Assembly (NCBI GenBank): GCA_014529385.2
Contig: CM043962.1
Span: forward strand, 125,822,470 to 125,886,469
Length of the DNA: 64,000 nt
Source: Adiantum capillus-veneris
Taxonomy: Eukaryota; Streptophyta; Polypodiopsida; Polypodiales; Pteridaceae
Direction of reading: 5' to 3'
This document shows, one piece after another, positions 44,051-55,336 of the stretch. The position numbers and the translations under genes are program-made. Below the pieces are notes generated by a model that worked only from the letters and a program-made list of their open reading frames with translations, searched no databases and was not told the origin of the DNA. The first letter of the stretch is position 1. Every line of letters starts with the position of its first letter.

Positions 44051-46520
44051 TCATACTTTCCTCTCTTGCAAACTTCTTTCTTTTTCCACTATCCACAAGT
44101 CCACCCACTTGGTCATAACCTTTGCATTGAGGATACAAAAGTTATTGAACACTCGAGATAGATTCATATCCATGCTAAGTAATTTTTCCTTTCCACTTGG
44201 CAAGTGTAAAGTTATCCTTGCATTCTCCTCATCTGACCACATGCAAGGCATTGAGGGATCAACTTGTGCCAAATACTCTGATATGTAAAAAAAATTCCTC
44301 TTACACGATCCACCCTTCGGCCAGACATGCCTCTGGCTGCTGGCTGGGACCGTAGCTGCACAAAATCTTTGAGAGTCTTAAAAAACCTCTCTAAAAAGAA
44401 CATTCATCGTGCATGCACTACTCCACATATAACGATCTTCTCAACCACATGAACCAAGAGGTGGATTTGGCTAAGAAGGACCGATCAAGGGAATACATCC
44501 TCAATGGCACACACGGTTTCCATTGCAAGTGTTTGAGCAGCACTGATGGCATCTATCTCAATTTCCTTGGAGCTCACAAATCTACAAGAATACGTTACGT
44601 GCTAGTTGAGGTTATTGTGTACATAGAAAAGCCTAGTTGAGTGGAGTCTTGTGGTATACCTCACTAGCTCTCCAAGTTTAAAAATAACTTCCCTCACTTT
44701 CTTGTCCCGACATATGCACATACTCACCGAAAAATGAACTAAAATGTGAAAATAGTAAACGAGAAAGTGAGAGAAAGTCATACACACAAATCATATGTGC
44801 CATAAAAACTAAACAATAGAGAGAATAGAGAGAAAAAGAGAGAGGAAGAAAGACTTACCTGTAGCATCTTGTGCCAATCATGGGACTTCAACCCATACAA
44901 TTGGATGCTTCCACCTTTCTTTGCTTTTGTGAAAGCTCCTTGTCTTGACCTCATGTACCCTGTTGGTGTGCAAATAGATGAAATGGTACCCTTCACTTGA
45001 TCTAACTCTTCTTTGGATAGCATCCATGGCATTTAGGAAGCACAATCTTCTCATTGGGGGCTCAACTTGGAGTGGCAGAGGCGGGGAAACGTTTCAAGGC
45101 CCTCAAATCCTCCCTTGCCCCCAATGAGTCCTTTTTGCCAATAATGTGGTCCCACATGGTGTGAGCTACATTCTTGAATATGTGCATGGGATCTAAGAGG
45201 TATTGTATATTTAAGTCCTTCCAATATGGAAGCCTTAAAAGTGTGGAATACCTTGATATGCCTTTTGGTAGAGTAGTTGGGGCCATATCATTGTTGTAGT
45301 GATCTTCCCAAGTAGTTGCCCAATCTGCCATCGTGCGTTTTAGAGGCGTCTTTCCATTTGTTGGAGATTTGTATTTGCTATGACCTTGGGGCAGGAAATG
45401 ATGGTTGTTTGGATAAATTACCTTTTGCAAGGCATCTGGCCTCTCTGCCATTAGTAATGGCTTGCAAGTGGGACAACCATTGTGGCCTGATGTGGACAAC
45501 CCTACACACATATCACATCATTAGAGAGAATCTTCAAACTAGAAATGATAACTAGAAAGAAGAATGAAAGGATTCATACAAAAGATCTCTCCAAGCCTAG
45601 GGTAGTCGTGCATGGTCCACATAGGGATTCCCCTCACATCGTCTTCTCTCCTCTGTTTTGGAAGTGAGACATCTACAATAGGGATGCCTCTCCATAACTT
45701 CTCCAACTCCTCAATGAGGGGCTCGAGGTAGATATCCATATTTTTCACCTTGTACTTCCCAGGCAGAAGCAAGGAAAGAAGAATATTTCCCTTCTTGGTT
45801 GTCTCTCATGGAGGAATGTTGTAGTTGATTATCACCACATGCCATGTGCTCCATGACGTGGACTTGGTGCCAAAGGGATTAACACTGTCACTTGCCAGCC
45901 CAAGCCTCAAGTGCCAAGGATCTAGCCCAAACTATGGCCACTGTGTCTCTATGTGCCTCCATGCAGGTGAATCAGTAGGGACACGCATCATTCCATCATT
46001 TGAGCGGTGGTTGGCGTGCCATGTGAGTAGCTCCACGGTAGACCTACATTTAAACGTGTGTTGAATGCAATGGATTAGTGAAAAATGTCTCAATACCTTA
46101 CGACGTAGGTGCACCCCACTGACTCCGGTCTTAAAACATGCTTCCCCGCACACGGGAAATGAGGTAGCATATGCGTGATCATTGCGGTATAGTATGCAAT
46201 CGTTAATGCATGCATGGATGTGCTCATACTCCATGCCAAGTGCAGTCACATACGATCTAGCCCTTTTTTGATCCGAGGGTAGGTGATGATCTTTAGGAAG
46301 CATTTTGCTCACCCAACTACATTGAAAAGAGGTTATGAATATGTACGCAAGCCCACTCCATGAAGTGATTAATATGTGTAAAAAGTTATGGATAGAGCTT
46401 ACCCAAGGAGTGCATCTACACTTGCATTGCTCCAACCAAATTTTTCTTGCAGGTTGAGAACTTCCAATGATGCCTGGAGCACCGAGTACTGTGGACCATC
46501 ATAGAGAGGTGTTCAAATGC
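44051..46520 (-). pseudogene. tnp2: CACTA (En/Spm) TNP2-like transposase, broken
   Basis: Minus-strand pieces match the Transposase_21 family in order: TPLYDG and FGWSNASVDALLG (to 46403), KMLPKDHHLP, HACINDCILYR, TSFPVCG, SPAWRHIE, LRLGLASDSVNPFG, YLEPLIEELEKLW and MWTMHDYPRLG (46316-45580), then GCPTC, LPYWKDL, DPMHIFKNV and GLKSHDWHKMLQ (45501-44859), then KKVREVIFKLGELV, HLLVHVVE and ARWMFFLERFFKTLKDFV. GT-AG introns separate the first blocks, and the first joins in frame. TAG at 45932, TGA near 45807 and a shift near 45050 disable it. The N-terminus is cut at about 46520-46533 by the LTR of element 2. TNP2 binds element ends and moves CACTA DNA; no CACTA terminal repeat was found here. 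Confidence 0.85.
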
Positions 46521-46532
46521 TCATTAACAATC

Positions 46533-47489
46533 TGTCCTACATTGCGGCTTCCCGTTGAGTGCATGTTGGTGGATACGCCGCGACAGGCGTCAGCACAGCG
46601 AGAACTCACCTAATAAGATTTGTCAACTGAGGACGAAGCTCGACCCGCAGGCATATGGAAGCAAGCATAGGGTGTCAATCTACACTCTCGACCGACTCTC
46701 AAGTAATTCCTATAGAGGTCTCTACCCAATGTCTAAGCTACAGCCTTCAGGAGTGCATAAGAGGAGATTTCCTACAAGGCTTCCAAGAGCCGAATACCCA
46801 TCAAACATTCTCGAAATGCCACAGAACTTGAAGGAGACCCTACTAACACCAATAGGTCGCTCTCGCTAAGGTCCATGAACCAAAATCCCAACCCTAAACA
46901 CCTGGTGCAAAATCACATAGGATGTCTGGTCGAAATTTACAGGTCGTCGTTTCCGAAAACTAAAGTGCCTAATGTGTAGCTCTACTCAATGCGAAGGCGT
47001 GGATATGCTGAAATGCGAAAACGGATAACGTATGCTCACCGAATCACCAGATGAAGCTTGTAGGTCAAGCTCGCAAAACCAAACCGTACGCACGCAATGT
47101 AGGTATCGGCACATAGCTCTCGTCGGGGGCAACACACTGCACTTCTCCGCACTCGATTCTAACCTCTGGTGTGCGCGTAGCGTCAAGATGAAACTCTCAC
47201 TCTCTCTCGTACACAGTACGCTCACTCACAGACTGAATTTTTTTTAAAAATGACAGGTTTTCTCATTAAGGTCAAAAGTGGTATAAATACCTTACAATCT
47301 CAAACCCTAATGTTCCAGTTTAACCATCTACTCAATCTAAATGTCAAAAATGGGATACAATCTGGAAGCTTCTGTAAGCCACACTATTTACAAAGGTGAA
47401 ATGTCGGTTTTTTTCAATAAATGAATAATTACAAAAAATAATATTCCGTCGAGCAGTCATTTTCCGTAGGGTGTGTCGAGTGGCTAACA
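46533..47489 (-). repeat. Element 2 3' LTR
   Basis: It starts TGTTAGCCACTCG directly after the polypurine tract (minus strand). The end is placed at ACA, 46533, just before TNP2 coding similarity begins; this is inferred because the other LTR is not available. Size is about 957 bp. A TATTTATA motif lies near 47284. A half-site of the 24-bp palindrome is at 46916-46927. Confidence 0.7.
46916..46927. promoter_or_regulatory. Palindrome half-site in the LTR
   Basis: CATAGGATGTCT equals one half of the palindrome found at 51077-51955, with one CG-to-CA change at the centre. Confidence 0.45.
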
Positions 47490-47505
47490 CTCCCCCCCTC
47501 CTTGT
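47490..47505 (-). other. Polypurine tract of element 2
   Basis: On the minus strand ACAAGGAGGGGGGGAG directly precedes TGTTAGCC. This fixes the start of the 3' LTR. Confidence 0.85.
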
Positions 47506-47700
47506 TCATGTCGTCCCCGACATGGCTGTTGAGCTGCTTCTTCAATGTAGGCTTTCTCTCATCTTGAGAAGTGACTCATATCTCGCATGTTGAGCTAGTA
47601 GCGTCGGGCCGAATATGTGTGTGCTGATTGTGAAGAAGCCAGTGTAGAAGGCTTCTTCAAAGGCCTAGAGGTGATAAGATGAAAAAAACATAATCCTTTG

Positions 47701-50700
47701 TTACAATGCATGTATCACCTCGTGAGAAGGCTGACCAGATAGATCGTATGCACATTTGTATGTATCTTGAAAGAAGATACTGTTTGTCGCCTGGTATGGT
47801 TTGAATGTTTCGAAGACTGCCAAAAGGGTTTTACAAATCTTTCTCATCATGATGCAAGATAGGTCAGGCGAGCAAGTGAACAATTTGATGGCGTGCGTTA
47901 GGGTTTTCACCATGTATTGCTCACTTATTCTCTCGCCTGTCTTCGAGCCTGGCAGCTTCGGGTAATTTAGCCAAGTGGGTTGGCTTCTGTGCAACAGCTC
48001 GTGGGCTTTCCATGTCCTCATCCTTGGTAGAGGGCAGAAACTGAGGTTATCTCTGATCACTTTAGGTGCCTCTACCAGATGGATTATATATTTAGGATAC
48101 TTTGTTAGCCATGCCTTTCTCCACCTGGGCTGAGAGTCCACTATTAGCTTGACTCCTTTAGGTTTGGAGATATCTCCTTTGTACAATGGCACTGTTGGCT
48201 CCTCTTTTATTCATTTGTTGATTGTGGCAGCTTCATATTTTAGCAGAGGATATGGGAGAGAGGGCTGTAGCCATTCATGTCGAAGGTTACTGGCATCTAT
48301 CTTCTGAATAGTCATCGACTTAAACACTCTCTGCTCCCATTCCAATGCTTCTTTGGCGGTGTCTCTGACTGCCGCTTCTATGGCCTTTTGCAGCTTCTCT
48401 TCTTCTTCTTGTGTCAGATTTTGTGGCTCTTGTGAGGGTCCTACCAGGATGTCCTCTTGCAAATTGGTGTCCATGGGATCTAACACATTTTCTATGTCAA
48501 TTCCCTCCATGGCTGCTGGCCCGGTGCTAAAGTGTTGCTCTTCTATTTGCTGCTGGCCTCTCAGCTCTTCTATTTGCTGCTGGCCTCTCAGCTCTTCTAT
48601 TTGCTTCTAAAGTGTCTTCTTCTCCTCTTCCGCTTGATCTCCATGTTTACTAGGAGGTCATTTAGATCTGCATTTATCTTTTGCCTCCTCAAGCTTTCTC
48701 TTGATTGCTTCTAGCTCATTCTTTGTGGCCTGATTTTCTTCTTCTAGGCGGTTTTGCATGACCAATGACCCCTTGGCCAGCATCAGCCTTTGCCTTTTCT
48801 CTAATGTTAACTCCTTTTGGAGCTCCTTCATTTGTTCTTCATATAGCTTAGTCTCTAAAGTGGTGTGAGTCGAGCTAGCAGCTCTGAATCTGGCCGGAGA
48901 TGCTAGTAGCCATTGGATGGTTTGATCTTTGACTTTAATATGATCTTTTAGCTCTATTACCTCATCCTGGCTCGCCTCATGCTCAATCTCTGCCTTTTCT
49001 TTGGCATTCCTCAGGGCTTTCACTTATTTGGACTCTTCAGCAAGTTGTAGAGTCAGGTTTTCCCTTTCTCTCTGTGCATCTATCAATGACTTGCTGATTT
49101 TCCTGTATTCTTCTTCAACTCTTTGAAGTCTTTGATCTGCTGCCTGATTTTCTCGTTCCATCTCTTGGCATCTTTGTGATGCCATGGCCAGACTGGCTTG
49201 CAGCTCTGTTGGTTTCTCTACATGCTCTTGGCTTTGTTTTTGTAGTGTGTCTACTTCAGCCTTGATCCAAACTTCAGTGGTTTTGAGATTAGCAATCTCA
49301 CTCTCCGTGGCCAATGATTTTGCTCTGAGCCCAGTTAGCTTGTGCATCACCACATCCCAATCATTGGTCGATGGCTGTAGGTCCACTGTATCAGTGGCCA
49401 TCTCTTTTAGTTCTACTAACTGCAGGCTGTGCATCTGTTCCTTGGGACTTGTGCTTGCCAACTCAAAGACCACAGTGTGGCTGCCTCTTCTCGTGAATAA
49501 CCCGCAGCTAGTAGATCAAGAAATGTGCTAAAATTTCTTTCCTCTGGCTCTGGCTGCTCATCTTTGGGCTTAGCTTCTTCTTTCTGCTCTTCCTCTTTGA
49601 TCTTCTCTTGCTTGGAGTCTTCTTGTTCATCAGATTTGTCCAGCTCCTCCTTTTGTTGGGTTTGTGGAGGGCTAAGAGGAGGTGGTGATGGCGGTGGGCT
49701 GGATTCCGGGCTTGACGGTGGAGTTGCTGGCTTCTTCTTGAAATCTCTCTCTGGCTTGGTTTTTCTCTCCCTTTATTGGCCCTCCTGCTCTTCTAGCAGC
49801 TACCGTCGTACTCCATCTACTTCTTCTTTTGTAAATGGGATATTAGGGATATTCTCTGTCGTAGCATCTAGGATCTCGAAGTCTTTGATGTAGTCTTCAA
49901 ACCTATCTCGGTGCACCCTTCGAGACGATCCTGACATGGCTTCCAGTGATGGCTTCCACAACTCGTTCAGATCCCCCTTGAATGCTCTTTCGGCTCTGAA
50001 GCTTTCCATTAATCTTTCTAGCCGCGCCGCTTTCTGTGACTTGGTCTCTTTGATTGGCACTTGTAAACTTTCTTTCTTTCCTTTCTTCGGCTCTGGTGGC
50101 TCTTCTAGCACGGTCTCTAACTGGCGCTTTAAACGTGTGGCTACTCTGGGTGCCCTTGGAGGTTCTTCTTCTTTATCTTCTTTCAGCTTTAGCCAGTCAT
50201 TCTGTGAAGGAGGTTCTGGCCAGTTTCCCTTGGCATGCAGTGCTCCATAAACCACTTTTGTTATTAGCTCACCAGGTACAATGTAGGTGGGATTTTTTTT
50301 CCCCATCTTCATCAGGTTGTCATGGATGTAGGCAGCACAATTGATCACTTGGTTGTAGATTTGGCTCATGATAGCCACTTTTGGGTTAGCAATATCTTCA
50401 AATGTATAGTTGTTCTTCTTTTCTGAGTAGACTTTGACTTCGTCTCTTCTCTTGGTCACACTATCTCCCTTGTTGGAGATGTCTAGTGCGGCTGCCACCA
50501 CCCTCTCTGTGATGACAATCATGGTATCCGGCTTGCCCTGCGGATCAGTGACTCAGGCCACTCCATCTTCTTTGATAGTGGTCACAAATTCCCACACTCT
50601 TTTGATGTCAATCCCCGCTGGCAAAGCTTCAAAGTAGTTTTGGAGATCTATCTTCTCTAGGTAATCTCCCATCTTGCTTCTGACAAATTCGTTGAGCTCC

Positions 50701-50911
50701 CGAGGTAGCATGGGTAGCTTCATTGCATTTCCTTCAAGATCTTTGAACACACCTTGTTAGATCTTCAAATCATTGGACTCTAGCAAATCATCTTGAATCC
50801 ATGTGCTGGTTGGCTCAGGGTTCCTTCTGAGATCACAAATGGCTATACTTCTTCCAAGTAGTCTTTTATTGTCATTCTCTTCTTCTTTGCCGGTGATTTT
50901 GCGGCTGCCAT
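47701..50911 (-). pseudogene. Element 2 accessory gene: conserved N-domain, coiled coil, C-domain
   Basis: The likely start is ATG 50911 (MAAAKSPAKKKR). The N-terminal part (to 49803) contains LPRELNEFVRSKMGDYL, ITERVVAAALDISN and YIVPGELITKVVYGAL, vaguely like plant transposon-associated accessory domains. A Pro/Glu/Lys-rich linker follows, then a long coiled coil (49473-48660; heptads such as EIANLKTTEVWIKAEVDTLQ). A 27-bp unit repeated in frame at 48544-48597 encodes QIEELRGQQ. A C-terminal domain of about 160 residues (RWRKAWLTKYPKY, RTWKAHELLHR) ends at 47701. In total about 1,070 codons. Stops at 50553, 49800, 49024, 48658 and 48211, and frameshifts near 50860 and 49500, break it. It lies where env-like genes sit, on the sense strand, but has no clear membrane span. 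Function unknown. Confidence 0.7.
48544..48597 (-). repeat. 27-bp in-frame tandem repeat in the accessory gene
   Basis: Two perfect copies of the unit encoding QIEELRGQQ, with a partial third after them. It extends the coiled coil. Confidence 0.85.
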
Positions 50912-51076
50912 GGATCCTATTGCACTTAGTAGTCCGAAGTTAGCGTTTTTCCATATCAACTGAGAAACGGAGTTTTAACTATCCAAATGACTTTGAAAAT
51001 TGAAAATAAAACTTAAAAGGAACTAGGGAAACTGTGCATGTGCTCACAGTATCATTTTGGCCAAAATTTATCATTT

Positions 51077-51955
51077 AGACATCCTACGCGTAGGATGTCT
51101 ATTTCATCAGTTTTTGGTGAAACTTGGCAGGCTGGTGGTCCTTGACCTGTTGAACATGGCTATGTGATTGGAATTGGGTTTGGGCATCAAAAAGTGCATT
51201 TTTGGGCAGATTCAGGCTTTAGGCTCACAAATTGGTAGGATGTACTCAACATGTGGCAAATGATATTCAAATGGGTTGAAAGTTGATATATGAGCTTCTC
51301 GCACCATGGTAATGGCTCCCATGAGGTCATTTCTTGCACAGTAAGTCAAAATCATGCTGGAGACATCCTACGTGTAGGATGTCTTTTTCATCAAAATAGC
51401 TTGAAATTGGTTCTGTGGGTAGCTCTTGGCATGTGGAACATGGCCCTGCTCTTGGATTTTGATTTGGACAAGAATTGGTGTTGGTAAGAGCATGTGTAGT
51501 GTTTTTGGGCTAAAAAAAAAGCATCTTGGAGGTGTTGGGGGCCAAATGTGATGGGAATGGCTTGAAACTTGATATATGGGCTTATGAAAGTGTCATAAAG
51601 GGATCTAGAACTGAAAAATATCAGCTGGGGGCCAATTTGGTCATTTAGACATCCTACGTGTAGGATGTCTATTTCATCATTTTTCAGTTGTAACCCTACA
51701 GATAGGTTGGCAATGTGCTCACGAGTGTATTGTGCAAGTTTCATTTGATTTGGACAAGTTCTGGTAGGTCTATGGCCCATTATTGCCTCTATGCCCTGAC
51801 TTTGAGTTTTTTGGTGCACATTAGGTCAATTTTTGTCCAAATGTGATGAAACTTGGTGGCTAGCTTGTACAGGCTATTCAGAAGCTGTGTGTGATGAGAG
51901 ATGTTGGGATTGGTGCCCAAATTTGGCCTTGAGACATCCTACACGTAGGATGTCT
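51077..51955. repeat. 285-bp-period array of a 24-bp palindrome
   Basis: AGACATCCTACGCGTAGGATGTCT is a perfect palindrome at 51077-51100. Near-identical copies lie at 51361-51384, 51647-51670 and 51932-51955, spaced 284, 286 and 285 bp. Changes fall only in the central ACGCGT (ACGTGT, ACGTGT, ACACGT), as CpG transitions. The intervening sequence is a much more diverged tandem monomer (shared TTTCATCA, TGATTTGGACAAG, GAAACTTGATATATG). The array ends about 170 bp upstream of the accessory gene start. Confidence 0.9.
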
Positions 51956-53547
51956 CCTGATGAAATTATTATGGTGACTGCTACTGGTGCCTGCCCTTAG
52001 TCCCCCTGAGTCCCTTTTAAGCATTATTTCAACAAAAAAGTCAAATTGATAGAAAGAAACTCCCTGTGTTGATTTCAGAGCCTTCGAGCCATTTTCTAAC
52101 TCTTGGAGTACTTTTTGGCGATGAAATTTCTTGATGTTAGTCTCCATAGCTTCATGGTCCCTTGGGGATCCTTGCCATATTGTTTTTGCAACTTTGGCCT
52201 AACCGGAGCTCCGTCTGGCAATTTGTCGCTCTGGAAGCACCCATGGTTGCGTTTTCATGTCTTCGATGACTTGTGGTGGTTTACCACCATAGGACTTGGT
52301 TGTTGATGGTCTAGGAAAGCCGCTCGTGAAGTTTGATGGCAAACAAACATGCGGTTTTGGCCGTGATAACTATTTGACGCTTTGTGTGTCTGATGCATTT
52401 TCTGAATTTTAGTGCCGCTTCGGGTCACCGTATGGCCATGTGGACTATATAGACTTGTCAAGCATGTCGAGATGCTCCTACCCATGAGTTTTGGTAGCAT
52501 TTGGGCGCCTTTCCGCTGATTTCCCATTTGGTGGCCTCTTGCGGGGCTCTAGGAATTAGGGTTTTTTCCGATGGTTTTCTACTGTCTTTGGTCATCCAAA
52601 AGTGGTCTCCTATGCTAGGGTAAGCCGCCAATGAAGTCTCATTGCTTTTGGGTTAGCCGTTAGGTGGTCACTTCTTAGGTCTCTACTGCCCTCTTCCCGT
52701 GTGAACCCTACGCTAGTTTTCGTGACAAAACAACAAACATGCGCGAAAAGCTCAAGGTGGTGAGCCTACCTCTCATGTCTGGAGCTTGTTGGGTGGTCGT
52801 GCGCGTCGTAGAAGCTACTAGAAGTCCCGTTCGCTCTAGGTGGTAGGAGCTCTCTCTCAAAAGTCAATAGTAGAAATGAGCTTAAAATGAAGTGAAAATT
52901 TCTTATAATGAGGGTCCCAAAACCACTTTCCATGAAATTTGACATGTGCTCCCAACTTCTTGCGATGCGGTTTAGGCTCAAAAATTTCTCGATTTGGACT
53001 CCATTTGCCCGGTTTACGAGAAATTTGACGTTTCGATCAAAATCTGGCCAAAACACGCTTTGCGCTCCATTCACATAATTTCACCCACGTTGTACCATAG
53101 GTTTTCCTATAGTCACGGATCATCCCCATATTTTTTGTTTTTCATTACGACCGTTTTTCACCTGTTTTTTGTAATTTTGAAGTTTTTCTGCAAAAAATTA
53201 TTAAAATTAAAAGGAAAATAGCAAATTAAACCCAAAAAATCCCCAAAAATCATAATAAATAAAAAACATCACCGCAAAATACTATATACACTCACATGCA
53301 ATTTTTATGGCCGGATTTCTCCGTTTTACCAATATTTTATCCAAAAAATGACTATTTTTACTTATATACACACACCTAGGGGCTTGATTTGGCGTTTGGC
53401 CCCATATACTTGTCTATTCATGCTGTATAAGGGCATATGTACTTGGGTTAGTCCAAAAAATTTCGCAATCAAACGGTAACCCTTTAAAATAGTTGAAAAA
53501 CATGCCCTTTTTTGCTCTTTTTTCCATTGGGTCCGCATTTGAGAATG
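51956..53547 (-). other. Element 2 spacer between pol tail and palindrome array
   Basis: No credible ORF on either strand; the frames are short and without motifs. The AT-rich part near 53150-53400 has no transposon ends I can recognise. Confidence 0.55.
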
Positions 53548-53563
53548 CCTCCCCCCCTCCTAG
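53548..53563 (-). other. Internal polypurine tract of element 2
   Basis: On the minus strand CTAGGAGGGGGGGAGGC lies about 210 bp after the pol tail. It parallels the internal tract of element 1 at 20781-20796. Confidence 0.4.
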
Positions 53564-53775
53564 CCGGAGTCCTCCCGAACGACAAGGTATCACCTCGGTG
53601 TATGTGCCGTGCATGAAGTGAAAAATTGTGCTAATGCTTGGCCGTGTAATGTGGCCCTATATGATGCATACTCGGTCAATGCATGGAAAAATTAATGATG
53701 TGCAAGAGGAGGTAATAAGCAAGATGCTTATTGGCATTCGCCGTCGAGGTTTCCTGTTTGTTGTTGATCCGGGCA

Positions 53776-54444
53776 TCAGATTTCTTTGCAAGTAAAAGTT
53801 GTAACTCCACCGCTCTCTGTTTGGTTTGCCACTACAGTCGATATGGCCATGGTTGTCTCCTTGGAGAGAATTGTCTTGTCGGAATTGGCTATAGTCTTTG
53901 TCTCTTTGGCTTTCCATTTGTAGCTTTGTTTTGCCGGTTTTTGTAGGTTTATTGCTACTTCCGCGGTTGTCATTGTTTTGCTGCTGATTGGCACCCACAT
54001 AGGTTGGTTTGCCGGTTTCATATGTAGTGCGGGTCTGCATTCCGATGTTGCTTGTATTGAAGGGAGTTCCTTTTGCTTCGGTTTTGGGATCCAAATGCAA
54101 GTCGCACTTAAGTTGTTACTGAGCATTCTTTTGAGGATCCATATCTGTTTTATTCCCTTGGTTTTTGGTTGAACTGTTTTCTTCTTTTGACTCATGCTGT
54201 TGTATTGTGGTTTGGTTGCCATGTCACCTCTATCTTTCTGCACCCATACTTGTTTTTCACGGTTTGCTAACCTTGATCTTTTTGAATGCTGTCGGTGTTG
54301 TTTTATGATTGGAGTGAACATGGTTGACAGTTCCCTGTTTGTTCGCCATGTTGTTCTTTATCCTTTTGGCTCTTTCTTCAGTGATTGTATTGGTGCCATC
54401 TCGTTCTTCCTGAGTTGCTGAGTAAAGGCTATCACGTGTTGTTC
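53776..54444 (-). pseudogene. Element 2 pol C-terminal tail with W-[VI]-x-K repeats
   Basis: In the same frame as PR2, past several stops, the tail carries QVWVQKDR, IWILKRMLSNN, CIWIPKPKQ and MWVPISSK. The spacing of the middle pair resembles the RWIPK and IWVPK pair of element 1. The rest is Lys/Thr/Gln-rich. No known domain is recognised. Confidence 0.5.
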
Positions 54445-54891
54445 TTATGCATGTTGAATTTTGACTGCATCCGCATTCCAATCTATCTGCACATTATACT
54501 CTTTTTGCCAAGGTTGTCCCAACAACATGGGGTGTTGTTTGCTTTCATCCTCGACCACATAAAACTTGTGTGGGTAAATATATTGATGTAGTTGTACATG
54601 CAATATAATCCAACCCAATGTTTTTAGCGAATGTGATGTACTACTTTCCAGCACTTGTGGAGTAGGATGTAGTTGACCTGTGGGCTTGAGCTGTTTGTAT
54701 AATCTGTAAGAGAATAGATTTGGTTGAGCTCCAAAATCAAGCAATGCCATCGATTCAACTTGATTGCTACCCACTTTGACTGCAATTATTGGCTCCACTG
54801 TGTCTTCATCAAAATTCGTTAGTCGAATGGCATTTATTTGCAAACGGTGATCCACATTGTTGTTGTTGTTGTAGAAGCCGTCTTTTTGCAA
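54445..54891 (-). pseudogene. Element 2 second retropepsin-like domain (PR2)
   Basis: After the integrase C-terminus a second protease-like domain shows ALLDFGAQPNLFSYRLYKQL, a flap-like LKTLGWIILHV and MLLGQPWQKEYNVQIDW. The order equals a retropepsin and equals PR2 of element 1. The active-site triplet is D-F-G; TTT for an expected TCT or ACT would be one C-to-T change from D-S-G. The frame differs from the integrase end, with the shift in a run of CAA/AAC triplets near 54860. Confidence 0.7.
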
Positions 54892-55336
54892 TGTGTTCTT
54901 TTGCTTCTGCTTGGGCTTCTTCCCGTACCCTCTGTTTCTCCTTCATCCGTTGTTTTTCTTGATGGATTTGTTGAAGCATATCCTGTGTTAGTGACAAATC
55001 ATACTTTTTTAATCGACACCCACTAATCCAATTTGGCATTTCTTCACCTGCTAATGTAGCAAGCTTGACAGCTCCACTTTGTGATAGGTCACTAATCACA
55101 AAGAGTCCCATCCCTCGCTTTTTAAGTTTCTTAGCATGTTGCTTCAAGGTATAAACAAGTACATAATCACCTGTTTTGAACTCTTTCGCGCGCACATGCT
55201 TGTCAAAAAATTCTTTTTGTATTCTCTTTTTAGCATAGATCGAAGCTACAGCTCATAAGCGAAGTTCATCTAGCTTTTCAAGATCATCTATTCTTGAAGA
55301 GAGCTCATGCCCTGTCCATTCTAAGCATTTTGCTAC
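54809..55336 (-). pseudogene. pol: Element 2 integrase C-terminal region
   Basis: FKTGDYVLVYTLKQHAKKLKKRGMGLFVI fits the integrase C-terminal beta domain (GLF in place of GPY/F). It is followed by a Gln/Lys/Glu-rich coiled stretch. TGA codons at 55337 and near 55254 interrupt it where Arg is expected. Confidence 0.7.

Noticed and set aside
46555-46869. 104-codon plus ORF
   Set aside because: It lies antisense inside the 3' LTR of element 2 and has no family features.
49184-50344. Plus-strand Ser-rich ORFs
   Set aside because: They are antisense shadows of the coiled-coil accessory gene, whose motif pattern and stop history are clear on the minus strand.
51077-51955. CRISPR-like array
   Set aside because: Regularly spaced palindromes suggest it, but spacers of about 260 bp are related to one another, the host is a plant, and there are no cas genes.
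51077-53547. The palindrome region as the 3' LTR of element 2
   Set aside because: A true polypurine tract and TG start lie at 47490-47489, and no primer site lies between the 63822 palindrome and gag.
53731-54591. Plus-strand ORFs rich in Cys, Phe and Leu
   Set aside because: They are antisense to the pol tail and PR2 of element 2.
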